Assembly: GCF_002295115.1 (NCBI RefSeq) | Contig: NZ_NSFV01000017.1 | Location: 62,001-126,000, forward strand | Origin: Mesorhizobium sp. WSM4311 | GTDB taxonomy: Bacteria; Pseudomonadota; Alphaproteobacteria; Rhizobiales; Rhizobiaceae | Length of the DNA: 64,000 nt | Direction: 5' to 3' | In this document: piece after piece, positions 16,821 through 25,931 of the stretch | Numbering within the stretch: position 1 is the stretch's first letter | Layout: each line of letters starts with the position of its first letter | Position numbers and translations under genes: made by a program | The notes under the pieces: model-generated | Told to the model about the DNA's origin: nothing | Databases searched by the model: none | The model's input: only the letters and a program-made list of their open reading frames with translations

Positions 16821-17744
16821 CTATGGACCAGGCGTTGCAATCGCAGGAAGCGCCTTGACGTAGCGCGCGATCGCCTGGCGGTCGCTATCAGGCAACATCG
16901 CAGAGTTCGTTACCACATCGGCCATGGACGATCCCACGCGTCCATGATTGGGCGTCTCGCCCGTCTTGAGCATCGTTGCGATATCCGCCTCGCCCCAGCT
17001 GCGCAATCTCTGCTGAGTTATGTTGGGCACGAACCCCGTCCCCTGCGGATCGATGCCACCTGCAAAAAGGGTGCCGGACTTGATCGCTCCGAACGCGTTG
17101 CGGCTCGAGTGGCACTCTGCGCAGTGCGATACCGTTTCAACGAGATAGGCCCCGCGATCACGCGTGGGTATCCCGCTCGTGTCTGCCGCCGATCGACCTT
17201 GCCGAAAGAACAGAAGTTTCCAGAACCCGATTGACCGGCGGACCATAAACAGAATTTTGGGATAGTGGGGCGGCGGCCGGCCCGAGACCGCCGGAAGCGT
17301 CCGCAGGTAAGCATACAAATCCTTTATGTCCGCAACCGTCATTCCCGTAAAGCTCGTATAGGGAAAGGAGGGATAGTAATGCTCGCCGCTTGGCGAGACG
17401 CCCCCGACAAGTGCATTCGCCAAGTCGGCCGCGGTCCACCTGCCTATACCGTCGATCGGATCGGGAGAAATGTTTGGCGGCCGGAAGGTGCCGAATGGCG
17501 AGCCAAGTGCCATCCCGCCGCCGAGCTTCAGCCGGTCCGATTGCCCGGGTGTCGCATGACACGAAGCACAATCGCCTGCCGCGAAAACGAGCTTGCCAAG
17601 CGAGGCGTCGCCGGTGCCTTGAAACTGCGGGTCGTCTTGAGAAAAAGGAGGGCGAGCTTTCGATAGATACCACGCAGCCACGGCAAGCGCAGCCCCTGCA
17701 AGCAGTAAGGCAATAAAAACGGATTTACGTGAACCGCCCAGCAT
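16821..17744 (-). CDS. membrane-anchored diheme cytochrome c
   Basis: A 307-residue cytochrome with an N-terminal anchor (FIALLLAGAALAVAAWYL) and two heme sites, CASCH near residue 60 and CAECH near residue 195, each followed by typical segments (PNISPDPIDGIGRW and PNITQQRLRSWGE). This is the domain plan of the cytochrome subunits of alcohol, aldehyde and gluconate dehydrogenases, but no dehydrogenase partner is adjacent. ATG 17744 was preferred over a GTG ten codons upstream because GGGAGC is correctly spaced. It converges with the oxidase operon and may donate electrons to it. Confidence 0.88.
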   Translation of the reverse strand: MLGGSRKSVFIALLLAGAALAVAAWYLSKARPPFSQDDPQFQGTGDASLGKLVFAAGDCASCHATPGQSDRLKLGGGMALGSPFGTFRPPNISPDPIDGIGRWTAADLANALVGGVSPSGEHYYPSFPYTSFTGMTVADIKDLYAYLRTLPAVSGRPPPHYPKILFMVRRSIGFWKLLFFRQGRSAADTSGIPTRDRGAYLVETVSHCAECHSSRNAFGAIKSGTLFAGGIDPQGTGFVPNITQQRLRSWGEADIATMLKTGETPNHGRVGSSMADVVTNSAMLPDSDRQAIARYVKALPAIATPGP

Positions 17745-17905
17745 GATGCTCCCACGTCCGGGTCTTGATTGCACCGCGCTTTCCCCCGTGACTGCGGAAA
17801 GTCCTGTGTCCCCCCAAACAGATGAAATTTGATGACTACGCGGAGATCCAAACGTGGGTTTGAGACTTTAGTTCCTCTACCGCCGGCGCTTAATCAAGGT
17901 GGTCG

Positions 17906-18112
17906 TTAGACGTCCGTTGACCGCCGATATGGATAACGGTCCCGAATGCAGTCATTAAAGAAGCGGCCTTTTGCGAAGGCGCTTCGGAATGCGGCGTAGA
18001 CCTCCACTGGAACTCCCTCGTAGTCATAGCGCTTGCCGCTCGCGACAAACCAGACGGAGAGAACTTCGCTCTCGGGATCGTATTCACTCTTGCGGATCGA
18101 CGTCGAAGGCAT
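17906..18112 (-). CDS. KTSC domain protein
   Basis: A 68-residue protein that is essentially one KTSC domain: an SxxxRKSEYDPESEVLSVWF strand pair, then YDYEGVPVEVYAAF and an SAFAKGRFFNDCIRDRYPY tail. KTSC domains occur alone or attached to nucleic-acid-related proteins and their function is not settled. It lies 20 bases downstream of the 18133 gene on the same strand, so the two may be co-transcribed from the EcfG-type promoter at 18448. Confidence 0.85.
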   Translation of the reverse strand: MPSTSIRKSEYDPESEVLSVWFVASGKRYDYEGVPVEVYAAFRSAFAKGRFFNDCIRDRYPYRRSTDV

Positions 18113-18132
18113 GGCGTCGACCTAGACGATCG

Positions 18133-18423
18133 TCATCGGCATGTAGCGGATGATGACTTATCCTGCCGGAATCTTCGTTCGAGTGCGGCACGGCGCTCGA
18201 GCCAATCCGCCAGATCGACTTCCTCCGTCATCACCTCGAAGATAACGATCTCGTCGCTGTCGGATTCCGCGCCTTGCCGCCACAGACCCGCAGGAGCCTG
18301 AAGATAGGCCGTGACGCCTTCAAATCGGCTCGCCAGTTCCTCCTTGACCCGATCGAAATTTTTCCTCGCGAAAGGCTGGCCCGCCTTATCGGCCCGGGGG
18401 AGAAGGATCTGGAAAAGGTGCAT
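18133..18423 (-). CDS. small conserved rhizobial protein, function unknown
   Basis: A 96-residue protein beginning MHLFQILLPRADKAGQPF, with a helix FDRVKEELASRFEGVTAYLQ and the segment GLWRQGAESDSDEIVIFEVM. This layout is widespread in Rhizobiales stress regions and has a ferredoxin-like alpha-beta look, but no assigned function. A perfect EcfG-type promoter (GGAAC-N17-CGTT) lies 25 bases upstream, so stress control is well supported by sequence. Confidence 0.85.
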   Translation of the reverse strand: MHLFQILLPRADKAGQPFARKNFDRVKEELASRFEGVTAYLQAPAGLWRQGAESDSDEIVIFEVMTEEVDLADWLERRAALERRFRQDKSSSATCR

Positions 18424-18447
18424 GCTCGATACTCGCTGACCGCAGTT

Positions 18448-18473
18448 AACGATTGCGGAGCCTACCGCGTTCC
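18448..18473 (-). promoter_or_regulatory. EcfG-type general stress promoter (GGAAC-N17-CGTT)
   Basis: On the minus strand GGAAC (18473-18469), 17 bases, CGTT (18451-18448). The -10 element is 25 bases upstream of the ATG at 18423. Confidence 0.75.
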
Positions 18474-19457
18474 CTTTCTTTGAAGACCTCTGCTATGCCT
18501 GGCCGTGCTCACTCCGCGCGCGTTCGTCGAATGGGTCGACGCCTTCTCGCCGCGCCACCGTGCTGCCATGGACTCCGCGTTGGCTGCCGCAGCGGCTGGC
18601 AATGAAAGCGCCGGCGATGAGTGACAGTGCACCAATAAGGCAAACGGTTGCGTCGGATTTGGTGCCGCGTCAGCAGCCTTCTACGCTGTGACCTTTGCCT
18701 GCTCTACTTGCGCGAGTACGGCAGTGCCGTCGCATCCGCCTAGCACGGGCCCGTAAGTGCGTGGCGATGAGTGCCCCAGCGCCGGTTTCAATGAGATGGC
18801 GCTGGAACCCCAAACGTCGGGCGGGGCAAGCAACTCAATGAGCTGCTCAAAACGATGGTAACCGGATCGCGCCCAGCCGCGTCGGCCATTCCATCAATGG
18901 CGTCGAGAACTGAAGCCACGCATCGATACGCCTATGACGGATAGCCGCCGCGCGCAATACCAGACGCTGACTGATCGGTTCGAGCCGCGACGCGGTCGAT
19001 CCCGTTTGCGCGCTCGCTAGGCGGGCAGCCCTGAAAAGCCGCCGGCTTGGGCGGCGCGCCGAAGCGGCTGATCTTCGCAAACAGCATGGCGAGAACCTCA
19101 GCAAGCGATAGCCGCGTGGGATGAGATTCTCCAAGCGCTCAAGGCGCTGGATGCGGACATTTCCGCAAGCACGCAGGCACCAGGTCCGTCGCGAAGGCAG
19201 GCCCGGCGTCGCGGGAGATTGTGTTTCCCGCATTGGGCTCGCATCACGCGCCATCGCCGGCGCGATGACGATGACGACCCGCCGCCTTGTCCTGCCTTTG
19301 CAGCCGTTCCGCCAGAACTGGCGGTGGCGGTGCCTTTGCTTATCCCGAGCCCGCACTGGCATAACGCCAGCGCGGGCGCGACGCCCGGGGGGAACATGTT
19401 TGCCACGCCGAACATTCCTGCTTGTAGGCCGATTGGTCCGTGGTCCGAGGGCATCGA
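18474..19457. other. one-kilobase region without a supported gene
   Basis: Frames on both strands (for example 18847-19482 and 19098-19454, minus) are Arg/Ser/Gly-rich and lack recognisable domains. The minus frame 19098-19454 begins with a hydrophobic stretch (GLQAGMFGVANMFPPGVA) and is the only one I would not dismiss outright. The region probably contains decayed sequence. Confidence 0.45.
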
Positions 19458-22106
19458 ATGGCGAGCGACAAGCTAACAACATACAAGGCCAAGCGCGATT
19501 TCAAGAAGACGCAGGAGCCGAGCGGTCAAGGGTCGGTCAAGCCTTCGAGCCGCCGCCGTTTCGTCATTCAGAAACATGACGCGACGCGACTGCATTACGA
19601 TCTGCGACTTGAGCTCGGCGGCGTTTTCAAATCCTGGGCTGTGACGCGCGGTCCCTCTCTCGATCCTCATGACAAGAGGCTCGCCGTCGAGGTGGAAGAT
19701 CATCCGCTCGACTACGGGGATTTCGAAGGGACGATTCCAAAAGGCCAGTATGGCGGCGGCACGGTCATGCTGTGGGACCGCGGCTATTGGGAGCCCGAGG
19801 GAAAGAAGAGCCCCGAGCAGGCGCTGGCCAAGGGCGATTTCAAGTTCACGCTCGAAGGGGAGCGGCTGCATGGCAGTTTCGTGCTGGTGCGGATGGCCAA
19901 CGACCGCGAAGGCGGCAAGCGCACCAACTGGCTGCTGATCAAACATCGCGATGAATATTCCGTAGAGACAAACGGCGCCGCTATCCTCGACAAGAATGAC
20001 ATCTCTGTCGCGTCCGGACGCAAGATGGAGACAATTGCTGCCGGCAAGGGCCGCAGCCCGAAACCCTTCATGCTGCAAGGCGGCAAGGCCGAGGCCGATG
20101 CTGTGTGGGACAGTCGTACAGGCTTGGCGGCGCAGGAACGGAAAACAAACGTTCGCGGAAAAAGGAATAAGCACGGGACAGTCATTCACGCCGATCTTCC
20201 CGACTTCATTGCCCCACAGCTCTGCCAGACGCTGGCACGGCCGCCCTCCGAGAGCGGATGGCTGCACGAGATCAAGTTCGACGGCTATCGCATCCAGATG
20301 CGCGTTCTGGGCGGCGAAGCGATCTTGAAGACCCGCAAGGGTCTCGACTGGACGGTCAAATATCCCGCCATTGCCCGAGCCGCCGGCAATCTGCCCGATG
20401 CGATCATCGACGGCGAGATCTGCGCGCTCGACGAAAACGGCGCCCCGGACTTTGCCGCCCTTCAGGCAGCGCTGGCCGAGGGCAAGACTGATGCGCTTGT
20501 CTACTTCGCCTTCGACCTGCTGTTCGAAGGCGCTGAGGATTTGCGTGTCTTGCCACTGAGTAAGCGCAAGGCGCGATTGAGTCAGTTTCTGACCGACACG
20601 GGTCAGGATGATCGCATCCGCTTCGTTGAGCATTTCGAAACTGGCGGCGAGGCAGTGCTTCGCTCGGCCTGCCGGCTGTCCCTGGAAGGCATCGTGTCGA
20701 AGCGCGCGGATGCGCTCTACGTTTCCGGCCGCACCGAGACGTGGGCGAAGTCAAAGTGTCGTGCGGGCCATGAAGTCGTCATCGGCGCCTATGCCACAAC
20801 CAATGGCAAGTTCCGGTCGCTTCTGGTCGGCGTCAACCGCGGCGATCACTTCGTCTATGTCGGCCGCGTGGGCACCGGCTATGGCGCAGCCAAGGTCAGG
20901 GACCTGCTGCCGAAGCTGGAAGCTGCCGCGACTGGGAAATCACCCTTCACCGGCACCGGCGCGCCGAAGAACGAACCCGGCGTCGTCTGGCTGAAGCCGG
21001 AGCTGGTGGCCGAGATCGAATTCGCCGGCTGGACGTCCGACGGGCTCGTGCGCCAAGCCGCCTTCAAAGGTTTGCGTGAGGACAAACCGGCCGAGGAGGT
21101 CGAAGCCGATAGACCTGCCTCGCCGGAGAAGACCAAGGTGCCCCAGCCGCGGGAGCCGACCTCAGCGAAGCCTTCCCGCAGTGGCGGCAAGGTCGATGTC
21201 ATGGGTGTGCTGATCTCGAACCCGGACAAGCCGCTGTGGCCGGATGCCAATGATGGCACCCCGGTAACCAAGGAAGATCTCGCCCGCTATTACGAAGCGG
21301 TCGGTCCCTGGCTGATAGAGCACATCCGCGGGCGGCCCTGCTCAATCATCCGCGCGCCGGATGGAATCGGCGGCGAGCAGTTCTTCCAGCGGCATGCGAT
21401 GCCGGGAACCTCAAATCTTCTTGAACTGGTGAAAGTGTTCGGCGACAAGAAGCCCTACCTGCAGATCGACCGTATGGAGGGCCTCGCCGCCGTCGGCCAG
21501 ATCGGTGCGCTGGAACTGCATCCCTGGAATTGCGAGCCACAGCAGCCGGAGGTGCCGGGCCGGCTCGTCTTCGATCTTGATCCAGGTCCCGACGTTCCGT
21601 TCAAAACGGTTGTCGAAGCGGCCAAGGAAATGCGCGCCCGCCTCGACGAACTTGGGCTCGTCAGCTTCTGCAAGACGACTGGCGGTAAAGGGCTGCACGT
21701 CGTCACGCCCTTAGCGGTCACCAAGCGCAGCAAGCTCACCTGGCCGGAGGCCAAAAGTTTTGCTCATGATGTCTGCCTGCAGATGGCGCGGGACAATCCA
21801 GCCCTCTACCTGACCAAGATGGCGAAGAACCAGCGCTTCGGCCGCATCTTCCTCGACTATCTGCGCAACGATCGCATGGCGACCGCCGTGGCTCCGCTGT
21901 CGCCGCGGGCCAGACCCGGCGCGACAGTCTCCATGCCGCTCACCTGGGCGCAGGTCAAAACCGATCTCGATCCGAAGCGCTTCACCCTGCGCACGGTGCC
22001 CGGGCTCCTGGCAAAGAGCACGGCCTGGAAAGACTATGGCGATGGCCATCGCCCCCTGGAAGCATCCCTCAAGCGACTGGCAAGATCGATGCGGCGGGCG
22101 GTCTGA
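19458..22106 (+). CDS. ligD: ATP-dependent DNA ligase D (phosphoesterase-ligase-polymerase)
   Basis: An 882-residue end-joining enzyme. Residues about 30-190 are the 3'-phosphoesterase domain (RFVIQKHDATRLHYDLRLE, HPLDYGDFEGTIP). Residues about 255-560 are the ATP-dependent ligase, with the nucleotidyl Lys in EIKFDGYR near residue 272 and DGEICALDE downstream. Residues about 600-870 are the primase-polymerase domain with catalytic acids in FDLDPGPDVPF and GGKGLHVVTPL. Order is phosphoesterase-ligase-polymerase, as in Pseudomonas and rhizobia. ATG 19458 is preferred to 19440. It converges on two ku genes, making a complete bacterial NHEJ locus. Confidence 0.95.
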   Translation: MASDKLTTYKAKRDFKKTQEPSGQGSVKPSSRRRFVIQKHDATRLHYDLRLELGGVFKSWAVTRGPSLDPHDKRLAVEVEDHPLDYGDFEGTIPKGQYGGGTVMLWDRGYWEPEGKKSPEQALAKGDFKFTLEGERLHGSFVLVRMANDREGGKRTNWLLIKHRDEYSVETNGAAILDKNDISVASGRKMETIAAGKGRSPKPFMLQGGKAEADAVWDSRTGLAAQERKTNVRGKRNKHGTVIHADLPDFIAPQLCQTLARPPSESGWLHEIKFDGYRIQMRVLGGEAILKTRKGLDWTVKYPAIARAAGNLPDAIIDGEICALDENGAPDFAALQAALAEGKTDALVYFAFDLLFEGAEDLRVLPLSKRKARLSQFLTDTGQDDRIRFVEHFETGGEAVLRSACRLSLEGIVSKRADALYVSGRTETWAKSKCRAGHEVVIGAYATTNGKFRSLLVGVNRGDHFVYVGRVGTGYGAAKVRDLLPKLEAAATGKSPFTGTGAPKNEPGVVWLKPELVAEIEFAGWTSDGLVRQAAFKGLREDKPAEEVEADRPASPEKTKVPQPREPTSAKPSRSGGKVDVMGVLISNPDKPLWPDANDGTPVTKEDLARYYEAVGPWLIEHIRGRPCSIIRAPDGIGGEQFFQRHAMPGTSNLLELVKVFGDKKPYLQIDRMEGLAAVGQIGALELHPWNCEPQQPEVPGRLVFDLDPGPDVPFKTVVEAAKEMRARLDELGLVSFCKTTGGKGLHVVTPLAVTKRSKLTWPEAKSFAHDVCLQMARDNPALYLTKMAKNQRFGRIFLDYLRNDRMATAVAPLSPRARPGATVSMPLTWAQVKTDLDPKRFTLRTVPGLLAKSTAWKDYGDGHRPLEASLKRLARSMRRAV

Positions 22107-22247
22107 CGCGCGACGGGAGTTTCCTACCATACGAAGTCACCGAGAATGTGAGCTTGCAGGGCATGATCGCCTGGCCCCGGACATGGTCCACGAGGTGGCC
22201 TGGGAGACCGGGGCAGCCCGACCCTTGAAACGGCTCTATCTCGACGT

Positions 22248-23057
22248 CTAGCGCTTGCCGGGACGATTCTGAGCTTCGACGGACTTGCGCAGGGCATCCA
22301 TGATATTGATGACGTTGTTTGGCGTCGCCTTCGGCTGGGAGGCCTTCGCCTTGGCCGGACGCTTTGTCTTCTTGCGCTTAGCCTCGATGATGTCCAGGAG
22401 CTTGTCCTGCACGGGATCGGAGACCAGCTTGCTGTCCCAATGGCGGGTCTGCTTCTTAATAAATTGCTGGATGAGGGGCATCATCTCGGGATCGGACTTG
22501 TTCGCGTCGATCCCCTCGAAATAGGCGTCCTCGTCCCTGACCTCGTCGCCATAGCGCAGGGTCCACAGTACGATGCCCTTGCCGCGGGGTTCTAGCATCA
22601 CCGCGCGCTCGCGCCGCGAGATCACCAGCCTGGAGATACCGACCATGTCTTCTGCTGCCATTGCGTCGCGGATGACCGAGAAGGCCTCCTGGCCGACCGG
22701 ATCGTTTGGCGACAGGTAATAGGGGGTGTCGAGCCAGATCCATTCGATGGAATCGCGCGGCGAGAACACATCGATATCGATAGTCCTGGTGCTGTCCAGG
22801 GCGACGTCCTCCAGTTCCTCGTCTTCGAGAATGATGTAATCGTTCTCCCCACGCTGATACCCCTTGACCTCGTCCTCCTCCTTGACTTCCTTGCCCGTGA
22901 CGGCATCGACGTAGTGGCTGACCACGCGGTTGTTCGTCTCGCGGTTGAGCGTATGGAAACGGACCTTTTCGCTCTCCGACGTTGCCGGCATCATCTGCAC
23001 CGGGCAGGTGACCAACGAGAGCTTCAGATATCCTTTCCAATAAGGTCGAACGGCCAT
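22248..23057 (-). CDS. ku: Ku protein (first of two)
   Basis: A 269-residue bacterial Ku, the homodimeric ring that binds DNA ends and recruits LigD. The conserved start RPYWKGYLKLSLVTCPVQM and core motifs (VRFHTLNRET, VVSHYVDAVTGKEV, VKGYQRGENDYIILE) are present. The C-terminus is Lys-rich (AKRKKTKRPAKAKA), as in other bacterial Ku. It lies 12 bases downstream of the second ku gene in a two-gene operon that converges on ligD. Confidence 0.95.
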   Translation of the reverse strand: MAVRPYWKGYLKLSLVTCPVQMMPATSESEKVRFHTLNRETNNRVVSHYVDAVTGKEVKEEDEVKGYQRGENDYIILEDEELEDVALDSTRTIDIDVFSPRDSIEWIWLDTPYYLSPNDPVGQEAFSVIRDAMAAEDMVGISRLVISRRERAVMLEPRGKGIVLWTLRYGDEVRDEDAYFEGIDANKSDPEMMPLIQQFIKKQTRHWDSKLVSDPVQDKLLDIIEAKRKKTKRPAKAKASQPKATPNNVINIMDALRKSVEAQNRPGKR

Positions 23058-23069
23058 GATGATCTCCGA

Positions 23070-23936
23070 TCAGGCCGCGCGTCTGGAACCGGCGGCGCGC
23101 TTGGGCTGCTTTCGGTTGCGGTCGGTCTTGGCGGCAGCAGCGCGTTTCGGCTTCTGGGTAGGTACCAGTCCGGCGCTCCGGCGCAGGGTCTCCAGAAGAT
23201 CGCTTGGCTTCGACGATGGCGGCGCCTTCTTCTTCGGCAGTGGCTTACCTTCGATCTTTGCCTTGACGAGCTCGGCGACCGCTGCGTCGTAGCGGTCGTT
23301 GAAGGTCTTGGCGTCAAACGAGCCTTTCTTCGTATTGATGATGTGTTTGGCGAGATCGAGCATTTCACCCTCGATCTGGATCGCGGGAATATCCGTGAAC
23401 GCTTCCTTCGCCGAGCGCACCTCATAGTCGAAGTTCAGCGTGGTGCCGATCAGGCCGCTGCCATGCGGGCGGATCAGCACCGTGCGCAGCCGCCGGAACA
23501 GGACCGTTCGGGCCAGCGCAGCGACTTTCGCCTGTCGCATGCCGTCGCGCAGCAGCTTGAATGCGTCGGCGCCCATCCGGTCGGGCGCGAGATAATACGG
23601 CTTGTCGAAATAGACGTCGTCAATCTCATCGCAGGGCACGAAGGCCTCGATCTTAAGCGTCTTGTCGCTCTCCGGGACTGCGGCAGCGACTTCCTCGGGT
23701 TCGAGCACTACGTAGTCGCCGTTCTCCATCTCGTACCCCTTTACCTGATCGTCGCGCTCGACCGGATCGCCAGTCTCGCTATCGATAAACTCGCGGCGGA
23801 CGCGGTTACCGGTAGCTCGGTTAAGCGTGTTGAAGGCGATGCGCTCGGACGACGACGCGGCGCTATAGAGCGCCACCGCGCAGGCAACCTCGCCGAATTT
23901 GATGTACCCCTTCCAATTCGCTCGCGCTGCAACCAC
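23070..23936 (-). CDS. ku: Ku protein (second of two)
   Basis: A 288-residue Ku paralogue: ANWKGYIKFGEVACAVALY, IAFNTLNRATGNRVRREF, VKGYEMENGDYVVLEPEE. The C-terminal tail is rich in Lys, Ala and Arg. The GTG at 23936 was chosen because GGAGGG sits eight bases upstream and the family start follows. Multiple Ku copies are usual in rhizobia, where they may form heterodimers. Upstream, GGAAC is present at 23998-23994 on the minus strand but the -10 is a poor EcfG match. Confidence 0.94.
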   Translation of the reverse strand: MVAARANWKGYIKFGEVACAVALYSAASSSERIAFNTLNRATGNRVRREFIDSETGDPVERDDQVKGYEMENGDYVVLEPEEVAAAVPESDKTLKIEAFVPCDEIDDVYFDKPYYLAPDRMGADAFKLLRDGMRQAKVAALARTVLFRRLRTVLIRPHGSGLIGTTLNFDYEVRSAKEAFTDIPAIQIEGEMLDLAKHIINTKKGSFDAKTFNDRYDAAVAELVKAKIEGKPLPKKKAPPSSKPSDLLETLRRSAGLVPTQKPKRAAAAKTDRNRKQPKRAAGSRRAA

Positions 23937-24150
23937 GACACTCACCCTCCAGCACAACTTTTGCGAGTCAATAAGCCGCTGGCCGCCGATATGGTTCCAG
24001 AGTCAAAAAGAATCTGAATTCAACAAGTTGGCGGCGTCGGTCGAGAGGACGAGAGGCGTCACCCGGCAGGCGATCGACAAGTGCATGGCGATGGCGCCTG
24101 GCTCGGTCGCGGAGGCGTTTCAGTCCGGCTGATTTTAGCGGGAAGCGGAA

Positions 24151-24318
24151 TGGAAGCGAGGCCGCTGCCTTGCGCAATGTCTCGATTGCTCGAGCTGAGA
24201 CCGGCTTGCTGTGGTGGTAGCCGTGCATTTCATCACAGTTGTTTTTGAGCAGGAAGGCCCCGTGGCCGTCGGCTTCGACGCTCTCGGCGATAACCCTCAT
24301 ATTCAGCTTTTGAGCTAA
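24151..24318 (-). pseudogene. C-terminal remnant of an EAL-domain (cyclic-di-GMP phosphodiesterase) gene
   Basis: The minus frame reads SLAQKLNMRVIAESVEADG, then NNCDEMHGYHHSKPVSA. In intact EAL proteins this is LNMKVIAEGVET followed by GCDEGQGYLFSKPLPA, the last conserved block of the domain. Everything upstream, including the EAL motif and metal ligands, is missing, and the fragment abuts the end of the WGR gene. It cannot be catalytic and marks a deletion or rearrangement breakpoint. Confidence 0.72.
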
Positions 24319-24560
24319 GGAACAACATAGCCTCGCCGTCGCTTTGCGCGCTCAAGCCGAACCAATGCGCCGTCGACGTCTTGTGGCTCATCAAAGGTCT
24401 CGATTTTGATACGGCCCTTCGTCCCGATCCGCCCCCAATTGCGGATGAGTGATGCGCCGCCGAACAGGGTCGGCTGAATAGTCAGCGAATAGAACCTGGC
24501 CATGTTGCGGGCGGCATCAATGCGGTGCAGATGAGCTGGTCGTGTCTGTAGGGTACACAT
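24315..24560 (-). CDS. WGR domain protein
   Basis: An 81-residue single-domain protein: IDAARNMARFYSLTIQPTLFGG followed by the signature SLIRNWGRIGTKGRIK and a basic end (ERAKRRRGYVVP). WGR domains are nucleic-acid binding and occur in PARP and MolR proteins; short stand-alone forms are common in rhizobia and unassigned. Its position just upstream of the ku operon suggests, but does not prove, a link to DNA-end processing. Confidence 0.88.
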   Translation of the reverse strand: MCTLQTRPAHLHRIDAARNMARFYSLTIQPTLFGGASLIRNWGRIGTKGRIKIETFDEPQDVDGALVRLERAKRRRGYVVP

Positions 24561-24989
24561 GCTGCGGAGTCTCGCTCCCGAGCGCCGAAGCGTCCAACGA
24601 GTTCGATGAATCGATCACACCCAATTGATTCACAATACTGATGTATTTGAACCGGAGCCGCTGCCCAAAGACCGCCGGCGAGCATGCCGACTGAGAAGCG
24701 GAGGGGCTGAGCGCGCAATCCAAACTGCGCCGAAGAGAAGCCCCGGAGCTTCAATTGAAAGAAAAGCCCTGAGCGATGCGCCAAGTCATTCTTCTTCTTC
24801 GGTCCGAACCTGTTAGCGCGCGCGACTGGGATCGTCTCCATTCGCCGGAAATAGATCGCGCACCCATAACGCGGAGGCGGATTGCCAGCGGTGAAGAGGG
24901 TCTGTTCGTCGGTGCACCTTTGCATGACTCCGTGAAGCAGGAGAGCGGGTGTCAGATGAGTAGCCTTAAGCGGGTTCTCGACATCCCAT
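24561..24989. other. region without a supported gene
   Basis: Open frames overlap in several phases on both strands with no recognisable domain or ribosome site. Probably decayed DNA between the WGR gene and the small gene at 24990. Confidence 0.4.
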
Positions 24990-25238
24990 TCATTCGCGGG
25001 GATGTGCTGGTTTGTGCGACCTCGACAGTCGTGTAGCCGCAACGCTTCGAACATACTCTTCGGTCTCCGGATCGTGATGGCCGCGAACGATATCCAAGAG
25101 GCCGACTTGAACCATTTCGGAGGCGTTGCGTTCGCCATAGGCCTCGCGCATCTGGCCGAGTGCCTCAAATAGCATAATGCCGGTCTTGCGCCCTGCATCC
25201 CTCGCTGCTTGGAGAACGCGTATGAAGCCGGATGCCAC
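24990..25238 (-). CDS. small helical protein, function unknown
   Basis: An 82-residue frame from GTG 25238 with an all-helical, protein-like composition (GFIRVLQAARDAGRKTGIMLFEAL, shown in pieces: GFIRVLQAARDAG and KTGIMLFEALGQMREAYG), then VQVGLLDIVRGHHDPETEEYV. AAGAG precedes the GTG with tight spacing. No family recognised. Overlapping alternative frames are poorer. Confidence 0.5.
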   Translation of the reverse strand: MASGFIRVLQAARDAGRKTGIMLFEALGQMREAYGERNASEMVQVGLLDIVRGHHDPETEEYVRSVAATRLSRSHKPAHPRE

Positions 25239-25545
25239 CTCTTGGAAGAAGTGCCGTCTTCACCGTTACGGTTATAGATGGCGTTCATCAGCGAACGGAT
25301 TATGACGCGCGCAAGGCTCCGGTTCTGAAGTGCCTTGAGGTCGAGGTTGAGACGACGTGAGTTTTGCCCGCCTCAAAGGAGAGGAGCGACGACCTGATGT
25401 GCAAGTAAACGCAGCCTGGCGGTTTCGCTGATTGCGGCCACCGACACCATTACGCCAAAAGCGCGGCCCGGAAGCGGATAGGCGGCCCGCCATGTGCCTC
25501 TTGAGGCCAATCAGATGCTCAATTCCAGCGCACCATGAGCAACAC

Positions 25546-25752
25546 TTACTTTTCGTCTTTGTAGGACTTGGCGGCTTCTTCTATCTTGCGCCAATCGTCG
25601 CCATATCGGCGCAAAAGTTCCCGCGCCTGGTCCGGCGAGACGTTATGGCTCGCCACGATATGCCTCACCTCCGACTCCTCGCCTTTTAGCGGGCGTGAAC
25701 GGGGCTTCTTTGGCCGTAGGTCTTTTGTAGCCATTTCCTGTCGTCTCGGCAT
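25546..25752 (-). CDS. small basic protein, function unknown
   Basis: A 68-residue protein with a basic N-terminus (KDLRPKKPRSRPLKGEE) and a helical C-terminal half (EVRHIVASHNVSPDQARELL, then YGDDWRKIEEAAKSYK). The second half recalls small DUF3606-like rhizobial proteins in layout, but the match is not strong. ATG 25752 is preceded by AAAGGCG; an ATG further upstream at 25809 is also in frame. Confidence 0.68.
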   Translation of the reverse strand: MPRRQEMATKDLRPKKPRSRPLKGEESEVRHIVASHNVSPDQARELLRRYGDDWRKIEEAAKSYKDEK

Positions 25753-25931
25753 GGATTCGCCTTTCAGATCAGAGTTAATCACCGGCGGACGAGAAGGTTT
25801 CACGGCCACAGCGATGCGTTAGATGGGGTGGGCCTGTGGCGCTCCCTTGACCTGTGCATTGTGGATCAACGCTCGTGAACCTAAAGGCTGGGGAAGGCGT
25901 TCATGGAAGGGAAACGCCGTTAATCAGCACG

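Noticed and set aside
19395..19420. EcfG promoter for ligD (GGAAC at 19395)
   Set aside because: The -10 position reads CATT at 17 bases or ACAT at 16, not NGTT.
18847..19482. 211-residue minus-strand frame before ligD
   Set aside because: Arg/Ser-rich composition typical of a GC-rich shadow frame and no recognisable motif.
23972..23998. EcfG promoter for the ku operon
   Set aside because: GGAAC is present but the -10 position is GCTT at 17 bases, too weak to call.
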